Numbered from the stretch's first letter, positions 25,034 through 36,242 are shown. The stretch is DNA of 43,179 bases from Betaproteobacteria bacterium (GCA_005881595.1 VBBY01000159.1:1-43179), one strand, 5' to 3'. Notes: a model not told the origin generated them from the letters alone. A program made the numbers and translations.

Positions 25034-26896
25034 TTAGTTTTTTAAAAACCAGAATGCAAGAATCGCCACGCCCATCAGCATCACCGACGCGTAGCGGTAG
25101 ATCATCCCTGACTGCAGCAAGGAAACGACCCCCGAGAACCAGCCGGTGAGGCGTGCCGAGCCGTTCACCAGCAGGCCATCGATGATGGCCAGGTCCCCGC
25201 CTCTCCAGAACCCCCTGCCGATCGCGCGCGCCCCGCCGGCGAAGAGCCACGCATAGAGCTCGTCGAAGCCGTATTTGCGCTCCACCAGCGCGTACAGCGG
25301 GCCGAGCGCGATGGCGATCCGCCTGGGCAAGTCGGTTCTTTTCGAGTACAGGTACCAGGCGGTGGCGATGCCGGCCAGCGCGAGCCAGAAGGGCAGCGCG
25401 ACAAAGCCGTGCGCCATGAACGCGAGCAGCCCGTGGAACTCGCCCTCCACCCGCGGCAGCGCATCCCTGAAGAAGTCCCCGTAGACGACGTCGCCGACCA
25501 CCCAGCCGGCGGCCACCGAGGGGATCGCAAGCAGCACCAGCGGAATCGTCACCACCGCCGGCGACTCGTGCGGCGGGTGCACCGCGTCGAAGCGCTCCTC
25601 GCCGTGGAACGCCATGAACAGCATGCGGAACGTGTAGGTCGCCGTGACGAAGACGCAGGCGACCACGCAGACGTAGGCGAACAGGTGGCCGGGGGTGGCG
25701 GACTCGCGCACCGCCTCGATGATCGCGTCCTTGGAGAAAAAGCCGGCGAAGCCGGGAATCCCGGCCGAGGAAATCGCGCCGACGAGCAGCGTCCAGTAGG
25801 TCCACGGCAGGTAGCTCTTCAGGCCGCCCATGCGCCGCATGTCCTGCTCGTGGTGCAGGGCGATGATCACCGAGCCGGCGGCAAGAAACAGCACCGCCTT
25901 GAAGAAAGCGTGGGTCATCAGGTGGAAGATCGCCGCCGAGTACGCCGAGGCGCCGAGCGCCGCAGTCATGTAGCCAAGCTGGGAGAGCGTCGAGTAAGCG
26001 ATGACGCGCTTGATGTCGTACTGGGTGAGCGCGATCAGCGCCATGGAAAGCGCGGTGATCGCGCCGATGACCAGCATCACCGAACGCGCAGTCTGCGACT
26101 GCTCGTAAAGCGGCGCCATGCGCGCCACCATGAAGATGCCGGCGGTCACCATCGTCGCGGCATGGATCAGCGCCGAGATCGGCGTCGGGCCCTCCATCGA
26201 GTCCGGCAGCCAGACGTGCAGCGGGAACTGCGCGCTCTTGCCCATCGCGCCCACGAACAGCAGGATGCAGATCAACGTGATGTTCGCGGAAACTGAAGCT
26301 GCTTGTCCGAAAACCGCGGCGTAGTCGAGTGTGCCGAAATTGACGAAGATCAGCGCGATGCCCAGGAGAAAGCCGAAGTCGCCGACCCGGTTGACGAGGA
26401 AGGCCTTCAGCGCGGCGTAGATGGCGCTCTCGCGCGTATACCAGAAGCCGATCAGCAGGTAGGACACCAGGCCGACCGCCTCCCAGCCGAAGAACAGCTG
26501 CAGGAAGTTGTTCGCCATCACCAGCATCAGCATCGAGAAGGTGAACAGCGAGATGTACGAGAAGAAGCGCTGGTAGCCCGGGTCATCGGCCATGTAGCCG
26601 ATGGTGTAGATGTGCACCATCAGCGACACGAAGCTCACCACCACCATCATCAGCACCGTCAGGCGGTCGATGAGGAAGCCGATCTCGAAGCGCGTCCCGC
26701 CGCTCGCCAGAAATGTGTAGACACTGCCATTAAACGAATTTCCCGCCAGCACATCCGAAAAGATCCAGCAGGAAGCCAGGAAGGAAATCAAGACCGAGAG
26801 AATCGTCATGCGGTGAGCGCCGGCGCGGCCAAACAGGCCGGCAACGATGGCCCCCGCCAGAGGCGCGAAAGGCACGAGCAGGTAGAGGGCCTTCAT
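25034..26896 (-). CDS. nuoL: NADH-quinone oxidoreductase subunit L
   Basis: This is the distal antiporter-like subunit, with the long lateral helix along the membrane arm. The 620-residue protein contains [50 protein letters not shown] and a C-terminal amphipathic helix. The ATG overlaps the nuoK stop as ATGA. Its length is close to the usual 610-690, a little short toward the C-terminus. Confidence 0.97.
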   Translation of the reverse strand: MKALYLLVPFAPLAGAIVAGLFGRAGAHRMTILSVLISFLASCWIFSDVLAGNSFNGSVYTFLASGGTRFEIGFLIDRLTVLMMVVVSFVSLMVHIYTIGYMADDPGYQRFFSYISLFTFSMLMLVMANNFLQLFFGWEAVGLVSYLLIGFWYTRESAIYAALKAFLVNRVGDFGFLLGIALIFVNFGTLDYAAVFGQAASVSANITLICILLFVGAMGKSAQFPLHVWLPDSMEGPTPISALIHAATMVTAGIFMVARMAPLYEQSQTARSVMLVIGAITALSMALIALTQYDIKRVIAYSTLSQLGYMTAALGASAYSAAIFHLMTHAFFKAVLFLAAGSVIIALHHEQDMRRMGGLKSYLPWTYWTLLVGAISSAGIPGFAGFFSKDAIIEAVRESATPGHLFAYVCVVACVFVTATYTFRMLFMAFHGEERFDAVHPPHESPAVVTIPLVLLAIPSVAAGWVVGDVVYGDFFRDALPRVEGEFHGLLAFMAHGFVALPFWLALAGIATAWYLYSKRTDLPRRIAIALGPLYALVERKYGFDELYAWLFAGGARAIGRGFWRGGDLAIIDGLLVNGSARLTGWFSGVVSLLQSGMIYRYASVMLMGVAILAFWFLKN

Positions 26897-27201
26897 CCTT
26901 TGAGCGAATCGAGGTCTTCGACGTCGATCGTGTTCAGGTTCCTGAACAGGACCACCAGGATTGCCAGGCCGATCGCCGACTCCGCCGCCGCCACCGTGAG
27001 GATGAAGAACACGAACACCTGCCCCGCCACGTCGCCGAGGAAATGCGAGAAGGCGATGAAGTTCAGGTTGACGGCGAGCAGCATCAGCTCGATCGCCATC
27101 AGCAGGATGATGATGTTGCGCCGGTTCATGAAGATGCCGACCACGCTGATGGCGAAGAGCAGCGCGCCCAGCACCAGGTAATGGGACAGGGTGAGCGTCA
27201 T
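26893..27201 (-). CDS. nuoK: NADH-quinone oxidoreductase subunit K
   Basis: This 102-residue membrane subunit has three helices. [22 protein letters not shown] carries the conserved membrane glutamate of helix 2, and [13 protein letters not shown] the helix-3 glutamate; both lie on the proton path. The ATG overlaps the nuoJ stop as ATGA, and the stop overlaps the nuoL start as ATGA. Confidence 0.96.
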   Translation of the reverse strand: MTLTLSHYLVLGALLFAISVVGIFMNRRNIIILLMAIELMLLAVNLNFIAFSHFLGDVAGQVFVFFILTVAAAESAIGLAILVVLFRNLNTIDVEDLDSLKG

Positions 27202-27788
27202 TCTTTCTCGGCGGGCATCGAGACCAGCCGAACGCGCTCCTCGCGCCGCACCCCGACCTGCTGCGACGGGTCCTGGTAGCGGCGGTCCTTGCGCCGGCGC
27301 AGGGTCAGGGCGATGGCGGCGATGATCGCCACCAGCAGGATCACCGCGGCGATCTCGAAGGCGTAGGCGTAGTCGGTGTACAGGATGCGGCCCAGCTCCT
27401 TGGTATTGCTGTAATTCGCCGGAAGTTGCCTGACATCGCCGACGCCCCACACCCTGTTCGCTAATATGAAAATCATTTCTAACACCAGGATCCCGCCCAC
27501 CACGACCGCCAGCGGCAGGTTGCGCCAGAAGCCCTCGCGCAGGCGCTCGATATTGATGTCGAGCATCATCACCACGAACAGGAACAGCACCATCACCGCG
27601 CCGACGTAGACCACCACCAGCGCGATCGCCAGGAACTCGGCGCGCAGCAGCAGCCAGGTGCCGGCCGCGGTGAAGAAGGCGAGCACCAGGAACAGCGCGC
27701 TGTGCACCGGGTTGCGCGACGTGATCACGAGCGTCCCGGACACCAGCAGCACCGCCGCGAAGGCGTAGAAAACCGCGGATTCGAACAT
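27198..27788 (-). CDS. nuoJ: NADH-quinone oxidoreductase subunit J
   Basis: This 196-residue membrane subunit has five helices ([49 protein letters not shown], then two more). The glycine-containing helix [18 protein letters not shown] is the conserved helix 3, whose rotation gates the water chain. It starts 12 bp after the nuoI stop. A charged tail of about 30 residues follows the last helix. Confidence 0.95.
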   Translation of the reverse strand: MFESAVFYAFAAVLLVSGTLVITSRNPVHSALFLVLAFFTAAGTWLLLRAEFLAIALVVVYVGAVMVLFLFVVMMLDINIERLREGFWRNLPLAVVVGGILVLEMIFILANRVWGVGDVRQLPANYSNTKELGRILYTDYAYAFEIAAVILLVAIIAAIALTLRRRKDRRYQDPSQQVGVRREERVRLVSMPAEKE

Positions 27789-27800
27789 TATTGTTGTGGC

Positions 27801-28289
27801 TTAGCGGTAGCGGGCGTCGGTCTCCCGGTCCCGGGCAATTTGCTCCTCGTAACGGTCCCCCACGGCGAGCAGCATGGGCTTGGTGTAGTACAGGTCCCCC
27901 CTTGCTTCGCCGTGGTACTCGAGGATGCGCGTCTCCACGATGGCGTCCACCGGGCAAGCCTCCTCGCAGAAGCCGCAGAAGATGCACTTGGTCAGGTCGA
28001 TGTCGTAGCGCGTGGTGCGGCGCGTGCCGTCGGCGCGCTGCTCCGATTCGATGTGGATGGCGAGCGCCGGGCACACCGCTTCGCACAGCTTGCACGCGAT
28101 GCAGCGCTCTTCCCCGTTCGGGTAGCGGCGCAGCGCGTGCAGGCCGCGGAAGCGCGGGCTCATCGGCGTCTTCTCCTCGGGGAACTGCACCGTGATCTTG
28201 CGCGCGAACAGGTGCCGGCCGGTGAGTGCCATGCCTCGCAGAAGTTCAATCAATAAAAAAGGTTTGAAAAAATCGAGCACGCGATTCAT
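27801..28289 (-). CDS. nuoI: NADH-quinone oxidoreductase subunit I
   Basis: This is a 162-residue peripheral-arm subunit that carries two [4Fe-4S] clusters (N6a and N6b) bound by [12 protein letters not shown] and [12 protein letters not shown]. It passes electrons toward NuoB. The ATG at 28289 overlaps the nuoH stop as ATGA; a longer in-frame start at 28319 lies inside nuoH and is unlikely. The N-terminal amphipathic helix anchors it at the membrane. Confidence 0.96.
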   Translation of the reverse strand: MNRVLDFFKPFLLIELLRGMALTGRHLFARKITVQFPEEKTPMSPRFRGLHALRRYPNGEERCIACKLCEAVCPALAIHIESEQRADGTRRTTRYDIDLTKCIFCGFCEEACPVDAIVETRILEYHGEARGDLYYTKPMLLAVGDRYEEQIARDRETDARYR

Positions 28290-29323
28290 CGCCACAGGCT
28301 CCAAGGCGTTTGCATCCACAGGCCCACCACCGCGATCCAGACCAGCGTCAGCGGGATGAAGATCTTCCAGCCCAGCCGCATGATCTGGTCATAGCGGTAG
28401 CGCGGGAAAGTTGCCCGGAACCACAGGAACAGGGAGACCACCAGGAAAATTTTCCCGAATAACCAGAGGAAAGGCGGCACCCAGTTGGTCAGCGCGCTGT
28501 CCCAGGGCGCCTGCCAGCCGCCGAAGAACATCACCACCGTCAGCGCGCTGATCAGGAGCATGTTCATGTACTCGGCGAGAAAGAACAGCGCGAAGGTCAT
28601 GCCCGAGTACTCGATCATGTGCCCGGCGACGATCTCCGACTCGCCCTCGACCACGTCGAACGGCGCGCGGTTGGTCTCGGCGACGCCGCTCACGAAGTAC
28701 ACCACCAGCATCGGCGCGAGCGGCAGCCAGTTCCACGACAGGAAATTGAGCCCCATCGAGGCGAAGCTGCCGCGGCCCTGGGCGTTGACGATGTCCGACA
28801 GGTTGAGGCTGCCCGAAACCATCAGCACCACCACCAGCGCAAAGCCCATCGCCAGCTCGTAGGACAGCATCTGCGCCGCCGAGCGCATCGCGCCGAGAAA
28901 CGCGTACTTGGAGTTCGACGCCCAGCCGGCGACGATCACGCCGTATACGCCCATCGAGCTCAACGCCATGATGTACAGCAGCCCGGCGTTGATGTCCGCG
29001 AGCACCAGCTCGGGCGCGAAGGGAATCACCGCCCAGGCGGCGAGCGCCGGCGTCAGCATCAGCACCGGCGCGAGCAGGAACAGGCCCTTGTTCGCGTTGG
29101 TCGGAACGATGATCTCCTTCAGCAGCAGCTTCACGCCGTCGGCGACCGGCTGCAGCAGCCCGGCGGGCCCGACGCGGTTGGGGCCGATGCGGATCTGGAT
29201 CCAGCCGATCAGCTTGCGCTCCCACAGCGTGAGATAGGCGACGCACAGCAGCAGAGGAACGACGATCGCCACGATGAACGCCAGGTTCCAGGCCGTCGAG
29301 GTCAGCGCACCGCGCCAGTCCAT
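28286..29323 (-). CDS. nuoH: NADH-quinone oxidoreductase subunit H
   Basis: This is the 345-residue membrane subunit that forms the quinone-binding chamber with NuoB and NuoD. It has about eight helices. Conserved segments include [32 protein letters not shown] and [26 protein letters not shown], whose acidic loop is the E-channel. The ATG directly follows the nuoG stop codon with no intervening base. Confidence 0.97.
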   Translation of the reverse strand: MDWRGALTSTAWNLAFIVAIVVPLLLCVAYLTLWERKLIGWIQIRIGPNRVGPAGLLQPVADGVKLLLKEIIVPTNANKGLFLLAPVLMLTPALAAWAVIPFAPELVLADINAGLLYIMALSSMGVYGVIVAGWASNSKYAFLGAMRSAAQMLSYELAMGFALVVVLMVSGSLNLSDIVNAQGRGSFASMGLNFLSWNWLPLAPMLVVYFVSGVAETNRAPFDVVEGESEIVAGHMIEYSGMTFALFFLAEYMNMLLISALTVVMFFGGWQAPWDSALTNWVPPFLWLFGKIFLVVSLFLWFRATFPRYRYDQIMRLGWKIFIPLTLVWIAVVGLWMQTPWSLWR

Positions 29324-31510
29324 CTAGGCAGCCCTCTCCACCGCGACCTTCTTCAGCGAAACCGTGCCGAACATCGGGCCGAGCTGCGCCGTCGACGGAT
29401 GCCCGGCGGCGATGCGCACGCACTCGTCGGGCAGCCGGTCGTCGAGGGCCGCCGGCAGCCTGGCCGCGCCCTCGACCAGGAGCGGTTGCCCCGCGGAAAC
29501 GCCGAGCCGCGCCATCAGTCTCGCGTTCATCCACGCGCTGGGCGGCCGCGCGTCCGGGGTCTTGCGCAGCGCCGCCGAGCGCCGCACCAGCGGGTCGGCG
29601 AAATAGATCGGGACGTCGGCGATGCGCTGGATGCCAGGGGGATCGAAGGACACCGGGCTCGGCTCGACCTGCGTCCGGTTCGACAGCAGGCTCGCGACGT
29701 CGCGGCCGCGCAGGCAATCGGCGCGCACTTCGTCGATGCTGTCGTAGCCGGTGCCGGGCCTGCCGAGCATGGTGCCCAGCACGCGCAGCACTTTCCAGCC
29801 GGGCCGCGACTCGCCGAGCGGGTTCACGGCGGCGTGGAAGCTCTGTACCCGGCCTTCGGTGTTCACGAATGTTCCGGCCGTTTCAGTGAACGGCGCGATC
29901 GGCAGCAGGACGTCGGCGTACTCTAGGCCGGTCTCGAACGCGTTGAGCTGGACGACGAACTCCGCCTCGTTGACTGCCCGGGTGGCAGAGCGCGGATCCG
30001 CGAAGTCGAGCTCGGGCTCGCAGCCGAGCAGCACCAGCGCCTTGCGGGCGAGGATGCTGTTGACGTTGCCTCCCGCCGGCAGGCCGGCGAGGTAGCCGCC
30101 GACCGAGTTCGCCGCCTCGCCGAGGAAGCCGAGCGTTACGCCCAGCGCCTGCGCCTCGGCATGGATCTGCGCCGCAAGCGGATGCTGCTGGGCGAAGTTG
30201 CCGAGCAGGACCGCCGCGTTCTTTCCGCCTTTCAGCGCTTCCGCAAAAGACGCGATCGAATCCGGAATCTTCGACGGCGGCACGATGCGCTTGCTCGCGA
30301 TCGGCATCGCCCAGTCGTCGTCCACCGAGTGCAGCATGTGGACCTGCGCGCCGCGCTTGGCCGCCTGGCGCAGGCGATGCGCGATCAGCGGGTGGTCCTT
30401 GCGCAGGAACGAGCCGATCACCAGCACGCGCTCGAGCGTGCCCAGGGCGGCGATCGGCATGCCGAGCCACGGGATGCCTTCGCGCCGGCCATCGGCGGAG
30501 AAGTCGGCGTGGCGCAGGCGGAAATCGGCCGCGCCGAGCTTGCCGGCGAGATACAGCTCTTCGAGCGTCGAATGCGGCGAAGCGAGGACGCCGAAGTCCT
30601 GCTTCTGCAGGCCCGCGACTGCGAATTCCAGCGCCACTTCCCAGTCCACCGGCTCCCAGCGCGTGTCGCGCTTCATCATCGGCTGCTTCAGCCGCCCGGG
30701 CGCATTGAGGCCCTCGTAGGAAAAGCGGTCCTTGTCGGAAAGCCAGCACTCGTTGATCGCGTCGTTATCGAGCGGCAGCACCCGCATCACGCGCGACTGC
30801 TTCACCTGCACGACGAGGTTCGAGCCGAGGCCGTCGTGCGGCGAAACCGACTTGCGCCGCGACAGCTCCCAGGTCCGCGCCGTGTAACGGAACGGCCCCG
30901 ATGTCAGGGCGCCGACCGGGCACAGATCGATCATGTTGCCGGAGAGCTCGGACTCCAGCATCTGGTCGACGAAGGAGACGATCTCGGCCTTCTCCCCCCG
31001 CCCGGCGAGGCCGAGCTCCATCTTGCCGGCGATCTCCTGCCCGAAGCGCACGCAGCGCGTGCACTGGATGCAGCGGCTCATCTCCTCGGCGGCGACCAGC
31101 GGTCCGAGCTCCTTGCGCAGCACGACGCGCTTTTCCTCGGTATAGCGCGAGTTGCTGGGGCCGTAGCCGACCGCGAGATCCTGCAGCTGGCACTCGCCGC
31201 CCTGGTCGCAGATCGGGCAGTCGAGCGGGTGGTTGATCAGCAGGAACTCCATCACCCCGTTCTGCGCCTTCTTGGCGGCGGGCGACTGGGTCCACACCTT
31301 CATGCCGTCGATGACGGGCGTGGCGCAGGCCGGCAGCGGCTTGGGCGCCTTCTCGACCTCGACCAGGCACATGCGGCAGTTGGCGGCGATCGAGAGCTTG
31401 CGGTGATAGCAGAAGTGCGGCACGTAGACGCCGAGCTTGTTGGTCGCGTCCATCACCGTGGCGCCCTGCGGCACCTCGACCGGCCTGCCGTCGACTTCGA
31501 TTTTGAGCAT
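29324..31510 (-). CDS. nuoG: NADH-quinone oxidoreductase subunit G
   Basis: This 728-residue peripheral-arm subunit carries a [2Fe-2S] cluster (CYHRKL to CRMC), the His/Cys cluster N5 (HPLDCPICDQGGEC) and a [4Fe-4S] cluster (CIQCTRC with CPVG). The CXXCXXXC motif of the optional N7 cluster is absent; the corresponding region reads SVSPHDGLGSN. The C-terminal molybdopterin-oxidoreductase-like half is catalytically empty, as is usual, and the whole seems somewhat short for a betaproteobacterial NuoG. The ATG overlaps the nuoF stop as TGATG. Confidence 0.96.
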   Translation of the reverse strand: MLKIEVDGRPVEVPQGATVMDATNKLGVYVPHFCYHRKLSIAANCRMCLVEVEKAPKPLPACATPVIDGMKVWTQSPAAKKAQNGVMEFLLINHPLDCPICDQGGECQLQDLAVGYGPSNSRYTEEKRVVLRKELGPLVAAEEMSRCIQCTRCVRFGQEIAGKMELGLAGRGEKAEIVSFVDQMLESELSGNMIDLCPVGALTSGPFRYTARTWELSRRKSVSPHDGLGSNLVVQVKQSRVMRVLPLDNDAINECWLSDKDRFSYEGLNAPGRLKQPMMKRDTRWEPVDWEVALEFAVAGLQKQDFGVLASPHSTLEELYLAGKLGAADFRLRHADFSADGRREGIPWLGMPIAALGTLERVLVIGSFLRKDHPLIAHRLRQAAKRGAQVHMLHSVDDDWAMPIASKRIVPPSKIPDSIASFAEALKGGKNAAVLLGNFAQQHPLAAQIHAEAQALGVTLGFLGEAANSVGGYLAGLPAGGNVNSILARKALVLLGCEPELDFADPRSATRAVNEAEFVVQLNAFETGLEYADVLLPIAPFTETAGTFVNTEGRVQSFHAAVNPLGESRPGWKVLRVLGTMLGRPGTGYDSIDEVRADCLRGRDVASLLSNRTQVEPSPVSFDPPGIQRIADVPIYFADPLVRRSAALRKTPDARPPSAWMNARLMARLGVSAGQPLLVEGAARLPAALDDRLPDECVRIAAGHPSTAQLGPMFGTVSLKKVAVERAA

Positions 31511-32874
31511 CAGGCCGCCTCGGCCATGCTGTTCGCGAGGTGCGGCTCGTGGGGAGCGTCCACCCGGCCCCATTTGGGCTCCACCACGTCCTTGGGCACC
31601 AGGCATCGCTTATGCTCGATGTGGTGCACGAATTCGGCGCGGAAGTGCTTGATGAAGCTCTTCACCGGCAGCGCGGCGGCGTCGCCCAGCGCGCAGATGG
31701 TCCGGCCGGCGATGTTGTCGGAGACGTCGTCGAGCAGCGCCAGGTCCTGCATCCGGCCGAAGCCGTTCTCGATGCGGTGCACCACGCGGTACAGCCAGCC
31801 GGTGCCTTCGCGGCAGGGCGTGCACTGGCCGCAGGACTCCTCGAAATAGAAGTAGGACAGGCGCTCTAGGGCGCGCACCATGCACGTGCTGTCGTCCATG
31901 ACGATCACCGCGCCCGAGCCGAGCATCGACCCCGCCTTGGCGATCGAGTCGTAGTCCATGTCGGTCGCCATCATGATGTCGGCGGGCAGCACCGGCATCG
32001 ACGATCCGCCCGGGATCACGCCCTTCAGCTTCCTTCCGCTGCGCACGCCGCCCGCCATCTCGAGCAGCCTGGCGAACGGCGTGCCGAGCCTGACCTCGTA
32101 GTTGCCGGGGCGGCTGACGTGCCCGGTGACCGAGAAAAGCTTGGTGCCGCCGTTGTTCGGCTTGCCGAGCGCGAGGAAGGCATCGGCGCCGTGGCGCATG
32201 ATCCAGGGCACCGCGGCGAAGGTCTCGGTGTTGTTGATGGTGGTCGGCCTGCCGTACAGGCCGTAGCTCGCCGGGAACGGCGGCTTGAAGCGCGGCATGC
32301 CCTTCTTGCCCTCGAGCGACTCGAGCAGCGCGGTCTCTTCGCCGCAGATGTAGGCGCCGTAGCCCGGAACCGCGTGCATCTCATGGCTGAACTCCGAGCC
32401 GAGGATGTTCCTGCCGACGTAGCCGGCGGCGTAGGCCTCGGCAAGCGCCTCCTCGAACTGCTCGTAGATCTCCCACACCTCGCCGTGGATGTAGTTGTAG
32501 CCGGCGCTCGCGCTCATGGCGTAGCCGGCGATGAGCATTCCCTCGATCACCGAATGCGGGTTATAGCGCAGCAGGTCGCGATCCTTGCAGGTGCCGGGCT
32601 CGCCTTCGTCGGAATTGCACACCACGTACTTGGGGCCGGGGGCCTGGCGCGGCATGAACGACCATTTCAGCCCGGTCGGAAAGCCGGCGCCGCCGCGCCC
32701 GCGCAGCGCGGACTTCTTCAGCTCGGCGATGATGTCTTCGGGCTTGATCTTTTCCGAGAGAATCCTTTTCAGGGCCTGGTAGCCGTCGCGCGCCTCGTAG
32801 TCCTTCAGGCGCCAATTGCGGCCGTCGAGCCCCTTCATCAGGATCGCGTCGGGCCCGTAATCGAGCAGGGTCAT
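31510..32874 (-). CDS. nuoF: NADH-quinone oxidoreductase subunit F
   Basis: NuoF oxidises NADH. The 454-residue protein has the NADH-binding loop [13 protein letters not shown], the FMN-binding segment [16 protein letters not shown], and [15 protein letters not shown] plus a later cysteine for the N3 [4Fe-4S] cluster. The ATG at 32874 overlaps the nuoE stop as [22 protein letters not shown] is the natural N-terminus. The stop overlaps nuoG by one base. Confidence 0.97.
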   Translation of the reverse strand: MTLLDYGPDAILMKGLDGRNWRLKDYEARDGYQALKRILSEKIKPEDIIAELKKSALRGRGGAGFPTGLKWSFMPRQAPGPKYVVCNSDEGEPGTCKDRDLLRYNPHSVIEGMLIAGYAMSASAGYNYIHGEVWEIYEQFEEALAEAYAAGYVGRNILGSEFSHEMHAVPGYGAYICGEETALLESLEGKKGMPRFKPPFPASYGLYGRPTTINNTETFAAVPWIMRHGADAFLALGKPNNGGTKLFSVTGHVSRPGNYEVRLGTPFARLLEMAGGVRSGRKLKGVIPGGSSMPVLPADIMMATDMDYDSIAKAGSMLGSGAVIVMDDSTCMVRALERLSYFYFEESCGQCTPCREGTGWLYRVVHRIENGFGRMQDLALLDDVSDNIAGRTICALGDAAALPVKSFIKHFRAEFVHHIEHKRCLVPKDVVEPKWGRVDAPHEPHLANSMAEAA

Positions 32875-33350
32875 TTGCGGCCGAGCTCGTCGAGCAGCCG
32901 GTCGAGCTTCTCGTTGCTCATGTAGTCGTGCATCTTCTTGTTGTTGACCAGCAGCACCGGCGCCATGGCGCAGGCGCCAAAGCATTCGCCTTCCTTGAGC
33001 GTGAAGTGGCCGTCGGGCGTGGTCTCGTTGAAGTCGATCCCCAGCTTGCGGCGCAGGTGGTCGGCGGCGTCGAGCGCGCCCTGCAAGCCGCACGGCAGAT
33101 TGGTGCACAGCGTCAGCTTGTAGGTGCCGAGCGGCTCCAGGTTGTACATCGCGTAGAAAGTCGCCACCTCGTAGACCGCGACCGGCGGCATGCCGAGGTA
33201 GCGGGCGACGAAGTCCATGACCTCGCTCGACAGCCAGCCCTTTTCGTCCTGGGCGACGATGAGCGCGCTCATCACCGCCGATTGCTTCCTGTCGGGCGGG
33301 TACTTGGCGATCTCGCGGTCGATCTTCTTCAGTGAGTCAACTGAAAGCAT
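32871..33350 (-). CDS. nuoE: NADH-quinone oxidoreductase subunit E
   Basis: This is a 159-residue thioredoxin-like subunit that binds the N1a [2Fe-2S] cluster through CTNLPC and [10 protein letters not shown]. It forms the NADH module with NuoF and NuoG. Its start is separated from the nuoD stop by 112 bp, which hold a large inverted repeat; this is by far the widest gap inside the operon. The sequence just before the ATG has only a weak ribosome site. Confidence 0.96.
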   Translation of the reverse strand: MLSVDSLKKIDREIAKYPPDRKQSAVMSALIVAQDEKGWLSSEVMDFVARYLGMPPVAVYEVATFYAMYNLEPLGTYKLTLCTNLPCGLQGALDAADHLRRKLGIDFNETTPDGHFTLKEGECFGACAMAPVLLVNNKKMHDYMSNEKLDRLLDELGRK

Positions 33351-33363
33351 AAGAACCTAAAAA

Positions 33364-33457
33364 CAGGGACAGACCACGTTTTTCTGAAGGACAACCCCCC
33401 CGCTCGCGCGCTCGCTCCCCCCTTGTCAGGGGGACGAAAAAACGTGGTCTGTCCCTG
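33364..33457. mobile_element. 94-bp inverted-repeat element (RAYT/REP-like palindrome) between nuoD and nuoE
   Basis: A perfect 20-bp inverted repeat, CAGGGACAGACCACGTTTTT at 33364-33383 and its complement at 33438-33457, encloses about 54 bp that hold a C-run, a CGCGCG-rich middle and a CCCCC-TTGTCA-GGGGG hairpin. No transposase is encoded. I recall the GGGACAGACCACGTTTT motif as common beside REP-associated IS200-like (Y1) transposases in Proteobacteria, so this is probably a non-autonomous element. It fills almost the whole nuoD-nuoE gap, where neighbouring nuo genes overlap or nearly touch. Confidence 0.75.
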
Positions 33458-33462
33458 ATTTC

Positions 33463-34716
33463 TCACCGGTCGACTTCTCCGAACACGATGTCCTGCGTGC
33501 CGATGATCGCCACCGCGTCGGCGATCATGTGGCCGCGCGACATCTCGTCGAGCGCGGACAGGTGCGCGAAGCCGGGCGCGCGGATCTTGAGGCGGTAGGG
33601 CTTGTTCGCGCCGTCCGAGATCAAATAGATGCCGAACTCCCCCTTCGGTGCCTCGACCGCGGCGTACACCTCGCCTTCGGGCACGTGCAGGCCCTCGGTG
33701 ACGAGCTTGAAGTGGTGGATCAGCTGCTCCATGCTCTCCTTCATCTCGAGGCGCGTCGGCGTCGCGATCTTGTGGTCGTCGACCATCACCGGGCCCGGGT
33801 TCTCGCGCAGCCAGTCGATGCACTGCCGCACGATGCGGTTCGACTGGCGCATCTCTTCGATGCGCACCAGGTAGCGATCGTAGCAGTCGCCGCCCTTGCC
33901 GACCGGGATGTCGAACTCCATGCGGTCGTAGACCTCGTAGGGCTGCTTTTTCCTCAGATCCCAGGCGACGCCGGAGCCGCGCAGCATCGGGCCGGTGAAG
34001 CCGAGGGCGAGGGCCCGCTCTGCGGAGACCACGCCGATGCCCACGGTGCGCTGCTTCCAGATGCGGTTGTCCGTGAGCAGCGTCTCGTAGTCGTCGACGT
34101 ACTTGGGAAAGCGCTCGGTGAAATCCTCGATGAAGTCGAGCAGCGAGCCCCGCCGATTCTCATTTAGTTTATTGATTTCCTTTTCATTGTGAATCTTGGA
34201 GGCTTGATACTGCGGCATCGTGTCCGGCAGGTCGCGGTATACGCCGCCCGGGCGGTAATACGCCGCGTGCATGCGCGCGCCCGACACCGCCTCGTAGACG
34301 TCCATCAGGTCCTCGCGCTCGCGGAAGCAGTAAAGGAACACGGTCATCGCGCCGATGTCGAGACCGTGCGCGCCCAGCCACAGCAGGTGGTTGAGGATCC
34401 GCGTGATCTCGTCGAACATCACGCGGATGTACTTGGCGCGGATCGGCACCTCCACGCCCAGCAGCCGCTCGATCGCAAGCACATACGCGTGCTCGTTGCA
34501 CATCATCGACACGTAATCGAGCCGGTCCATGTAGGGCACCGACTGCAGGTAGGTCTTGTGCTCGGCGAGCTTCTCGGTCGCGCGGTGCAGCAGGCCGATA
34601 TGCGGGTCGGCGCGCTGGATCACCTCGCCGTCGAGCTCCAGCACCAGGCGCAGCACGCCGTGCGCCGCCGGATGCTGCGGCCCGAAATTGAGCGTGTAAT
34701 TGCGTATCTCAGGCAT
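33463..34716 (-). CDS. nuoD: NADH-quinone oxidoreductase subunit D
   Basis: This 417-residue subunit is related to the large subunit of NiFe hydrogenases and lines the quinone site. Its start, [25 protein letters not shown], contains the quinone-binding histidine loop. The hydrogenase metal cysteines are absent, as expected, and the C-terminus is the conserved DIVFGEVDR. The ATG lies 5 bp after the nuoC stop. The stop lies 5 bp from the end of the inverted-repeat element. Confidence 0.97.
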   Translation of the reverse strand: MPEIRNYTLNFGPQHPAAHGVLRLVLELDGEVIQRADPHIGLLHRATEKLAEHKTYLQSVPYMDRLDYVSMMCNEHAYVLAIERLLGVEVPIRAKYIRVMFDEITRILNHLLWLGAHGLDIGAMTVFLYCFREREDLMDVYEAVSGARMHAAYYRPGGVYRDLPDTMPQYQASKIHNEKEINKLNENRRGSLLDFIEDFTERFPKYVDDYETLLTDNRIWKQRTVGIGVVSAERALALGFTGPMLRGSGVAWDLRKKQPYEVYDRMEFDIPVGKGGDCYDRYLVRIEEMRQSNRIVRQCIDWLRENPGPVMVDDHKIATPTRLEMKESMEQLIHHFKLVTEGLHVPEGEVYAAVEAPKGEFGIYLISDGANKPYRLKIRAPGFAHLSALDEMSRGHMIADAVAIIGTQDIVFGEVDR

Positions 34717-34721
34717 TCTTG

Positions 34722-35303
34722 TCAGCCATCGCGGTTTTCCGCGTAGTTTTCTTCACGCACGATGCGCGGCGTGACCTCGCGGGGGTCGATCGTCACCGGC
34801 TGGTAGACCACGCGCTTCTGCTCCGGGTCGTAGCGCATCTCGACGTAGCCGCTGAGCGGGAAGTCCTTGCGGAACGGGTGGCCGACGAAGCCGTAGTCGG
34901 TGAGGATGCGGCGCAGGTCGGGGTGACCGTCGAACAGGATGCCGAACAGGTCGAAGGCCTCGCGCTCGAACCAGTTGGCCGCCGGCCACACGTCGACCAG
35001 CGAGGCGGCGACCGGGAATTCGTCGTCGGGGCAGAAGCTGCGCAGGCGCACGCGATAGTTGTGCTTGACGGACAGCAGGTGAACCACCACGGCGAAGCGC
35101 GGGCCCTGCCGGGGCCGCTCGCCGTAGCTGGCATAGTCGACGCCGCACAGGTCGATCAGCTGCTCGAAGCCGAGCTCGTCGCGCAGCTTCAGCGCCGCCG
35201 GCCGGTGGTCCTGCACCTCGATGGTGAGCTCGCCGAAGCGCTCGGTGGGGGCAAACCCCGCCCGCGCGAGAGATTCGCTCAGCTTCTGCAGCCTGGGGGT
35301 CAT
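34722..35303 (-). CDS. nuoC: NADH-quinone oxidoreductase subunit C
   Basis: This is a 193-residue peripheral-arm subunit of the 30-kDa family. The signature region reads [45 protein letters not shown]. The ATG at 35303 overlaps the nuoB stop as ATGA. It is separate from NuoD, not fused as in E. coli. Confidence 0.96.
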   Translation of the reverse strand: MTPRLQKLSESLARAGFAPTERFGELTIEVQDHRPAALKLRDELGFEQLIDLCGVDYASYGERPRQGPRFAVVVHLLSVKHNYRVRLRSFCPDDEFPVAASLVDVWPAANWFEREAFDLFGILFDGHPDLRRILTDYGFVGHPFRKDFPLSGYVEMRYDPEQKRVVYQPVTIDPREVTPRIVREENYAENRDG

Positions 35304-35776
35304 CGCGCGATCGTGCTGGTGCGCTTGATCTTGTTCTGCAGCTGCACGATGCCGTAGAGCAGCGCCTCGGCCGTCGGCGGGCAGCCCGGCACGTAGATGT
35401 CCACCGGGACGATGCGGTCGCAGCCGCGCACCACGGAATACGAATAGTGGTAATAGCCGCCGCCGTTGGCGCACGAGCCCATCGAGATCACCCAGCGCGG
35501 CTCGGCCATCTGGTCGTAGACCTTGCGCAGCGCCGGCGCCATCTTGTTGCACAGCGTGCCGGCGACGATCATGACGTCGGACTGGCGCGGGCTCGGCCGG
35601 AACACGATGCCGAAGCGGTCGAGGTCGTAGCGCGCCGCGCCGGCGTGCATCATCTCCACCGCGCAGCAGGCGAGGCCGAAGGTCATCGGCCACAGCGATC
35701 CGGTGCGCGTCCAGTTGATGAGCGCGTCCGCGGTGGTCGTGACGAATCCCTTCTCGAGGAGGCCCTCTACTCCCAT
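35300..35776 (-). CDS. nuoB: NADH-quinone oxidoreductase subunit B
   Basis: This is a 158-residue subunit that carries the terminal [4Fe-4S] cluster N2, which reduces quinone. The ligands are the tandem cysteines in [10 protein letters not shown], the cysteine in [10 protein letters not shown] and the one in [11 protein letters not shown]. The ATG at 35776 lies 10 bp inside the end of nuoA. A longer in-frame extension exists upstream, but [17 protein letters not shown] is the natural family start. Confidence 0.97.
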   Translation of the reverse strand: MGVEGLLEKGFVTTTADALINWTRTGSLWPMTFGLACCAVEMMHAGAARYDLDRFGIVFRPSPRQSDVMIVAGTLCNKMAPALRKVYDQMAEPRWVISMGSCANGGGYYHYSYSVVRGCDRIVPVDIYVPGCPPTAEALLYGIVQLQNKIKRTSTIAR

Positions 35777-36123
35777 TCCAGGGCTCCTTTCATCCATTCG
35801 TAGACGAAGCCGACGGTGAGGATCGCGAGGAACAGCATCATCGACAGGAATCCAGCCAGGCCGATGTCGTTGATCACGGTCGCCCACGGGAAAAGGAACG
35901 CGATCTCGAGGTCGAACAGGATGAACAGGATCGCGACCAGGTAATAGCGCACGTCGAACTTCATGCGCGCGTCCTCGAACGCCTCGAAGCCGCACTCGTA
36001 AGGCGAGAGTTTCTCGGGGTCGGGCTTGTTCGGGGCGAGCAGCTTGCCGAGCACCATCGGCGCCACGCCGACGCCCAGGCCGACGAGGATGAACAGCAGC
36101 ACCGGAAAATATTCTGCGAGCAT
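35767..36123 (-). CDS. nuoA: NADH-quinone oxidoreductase subunit A
   Basis: This is a 118-residue membrane subunit with three helices. The loop [21 protein letters not shown] between helices 1 and 2 is the conserved NuoA signature with its cysteine near the quinone site. It is the first gene of the nuo operon and starts 7 bp after the 3' end of tRNA-Leu, so tRNA and operon are probably read from a promoter further upstream. Confidence 0.96.
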   Translation of the reverse strand: MLAEYFPVLLFILVGLGVGVAPMVLGKLLAPNKPDPEKLSPYECGFEAFEDARMKFDVRYYLVAILFILFDLEIAFLFPWATVINDIGLAGFLSMMLFLAILTVGFVYEWMKGALEWE

Positions 36124-36130
36124 AAGGTTC

Positions 36131-36218
36131 TGGTGCCCACGAGCAGACTCGAACTGCTACGGCTTTTTAGGCCACTAGCCCCTCAAGCTAGCGTGTCTAC
36201 CAATTTCACCACGTGGGC
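36131..36218 (-). tRNA. tRNA-Leu (GAG)
   Basis: This is an 88-nt class II tRNA. The acceptor stem is GCCCACG/CGTGGGC with discriminator A and an encoded CCA. The D-arm contains AAATTGGTAGACA, the anticodon stem CTAGC/GCTAG encloses TTGAGGG (anticodon GAG), the long variable arm is GGCCTAAAAAGCC, and the T-arm loop is TTCGAGT. The secG-tRNA-Leu-nuoA placement is, in my recollection, conserved in Betaproteobacteria. Confidence 0.96.
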
Positions 36219-36242
36219 GAATGCGAAATTATCTCCCAAAAA

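Noticed and set aside
33329-33823. A coding frame through the inverted-repeat element
   Set aside because: It is an alternative frame of nuoD extended across the palindrome and has no family features.
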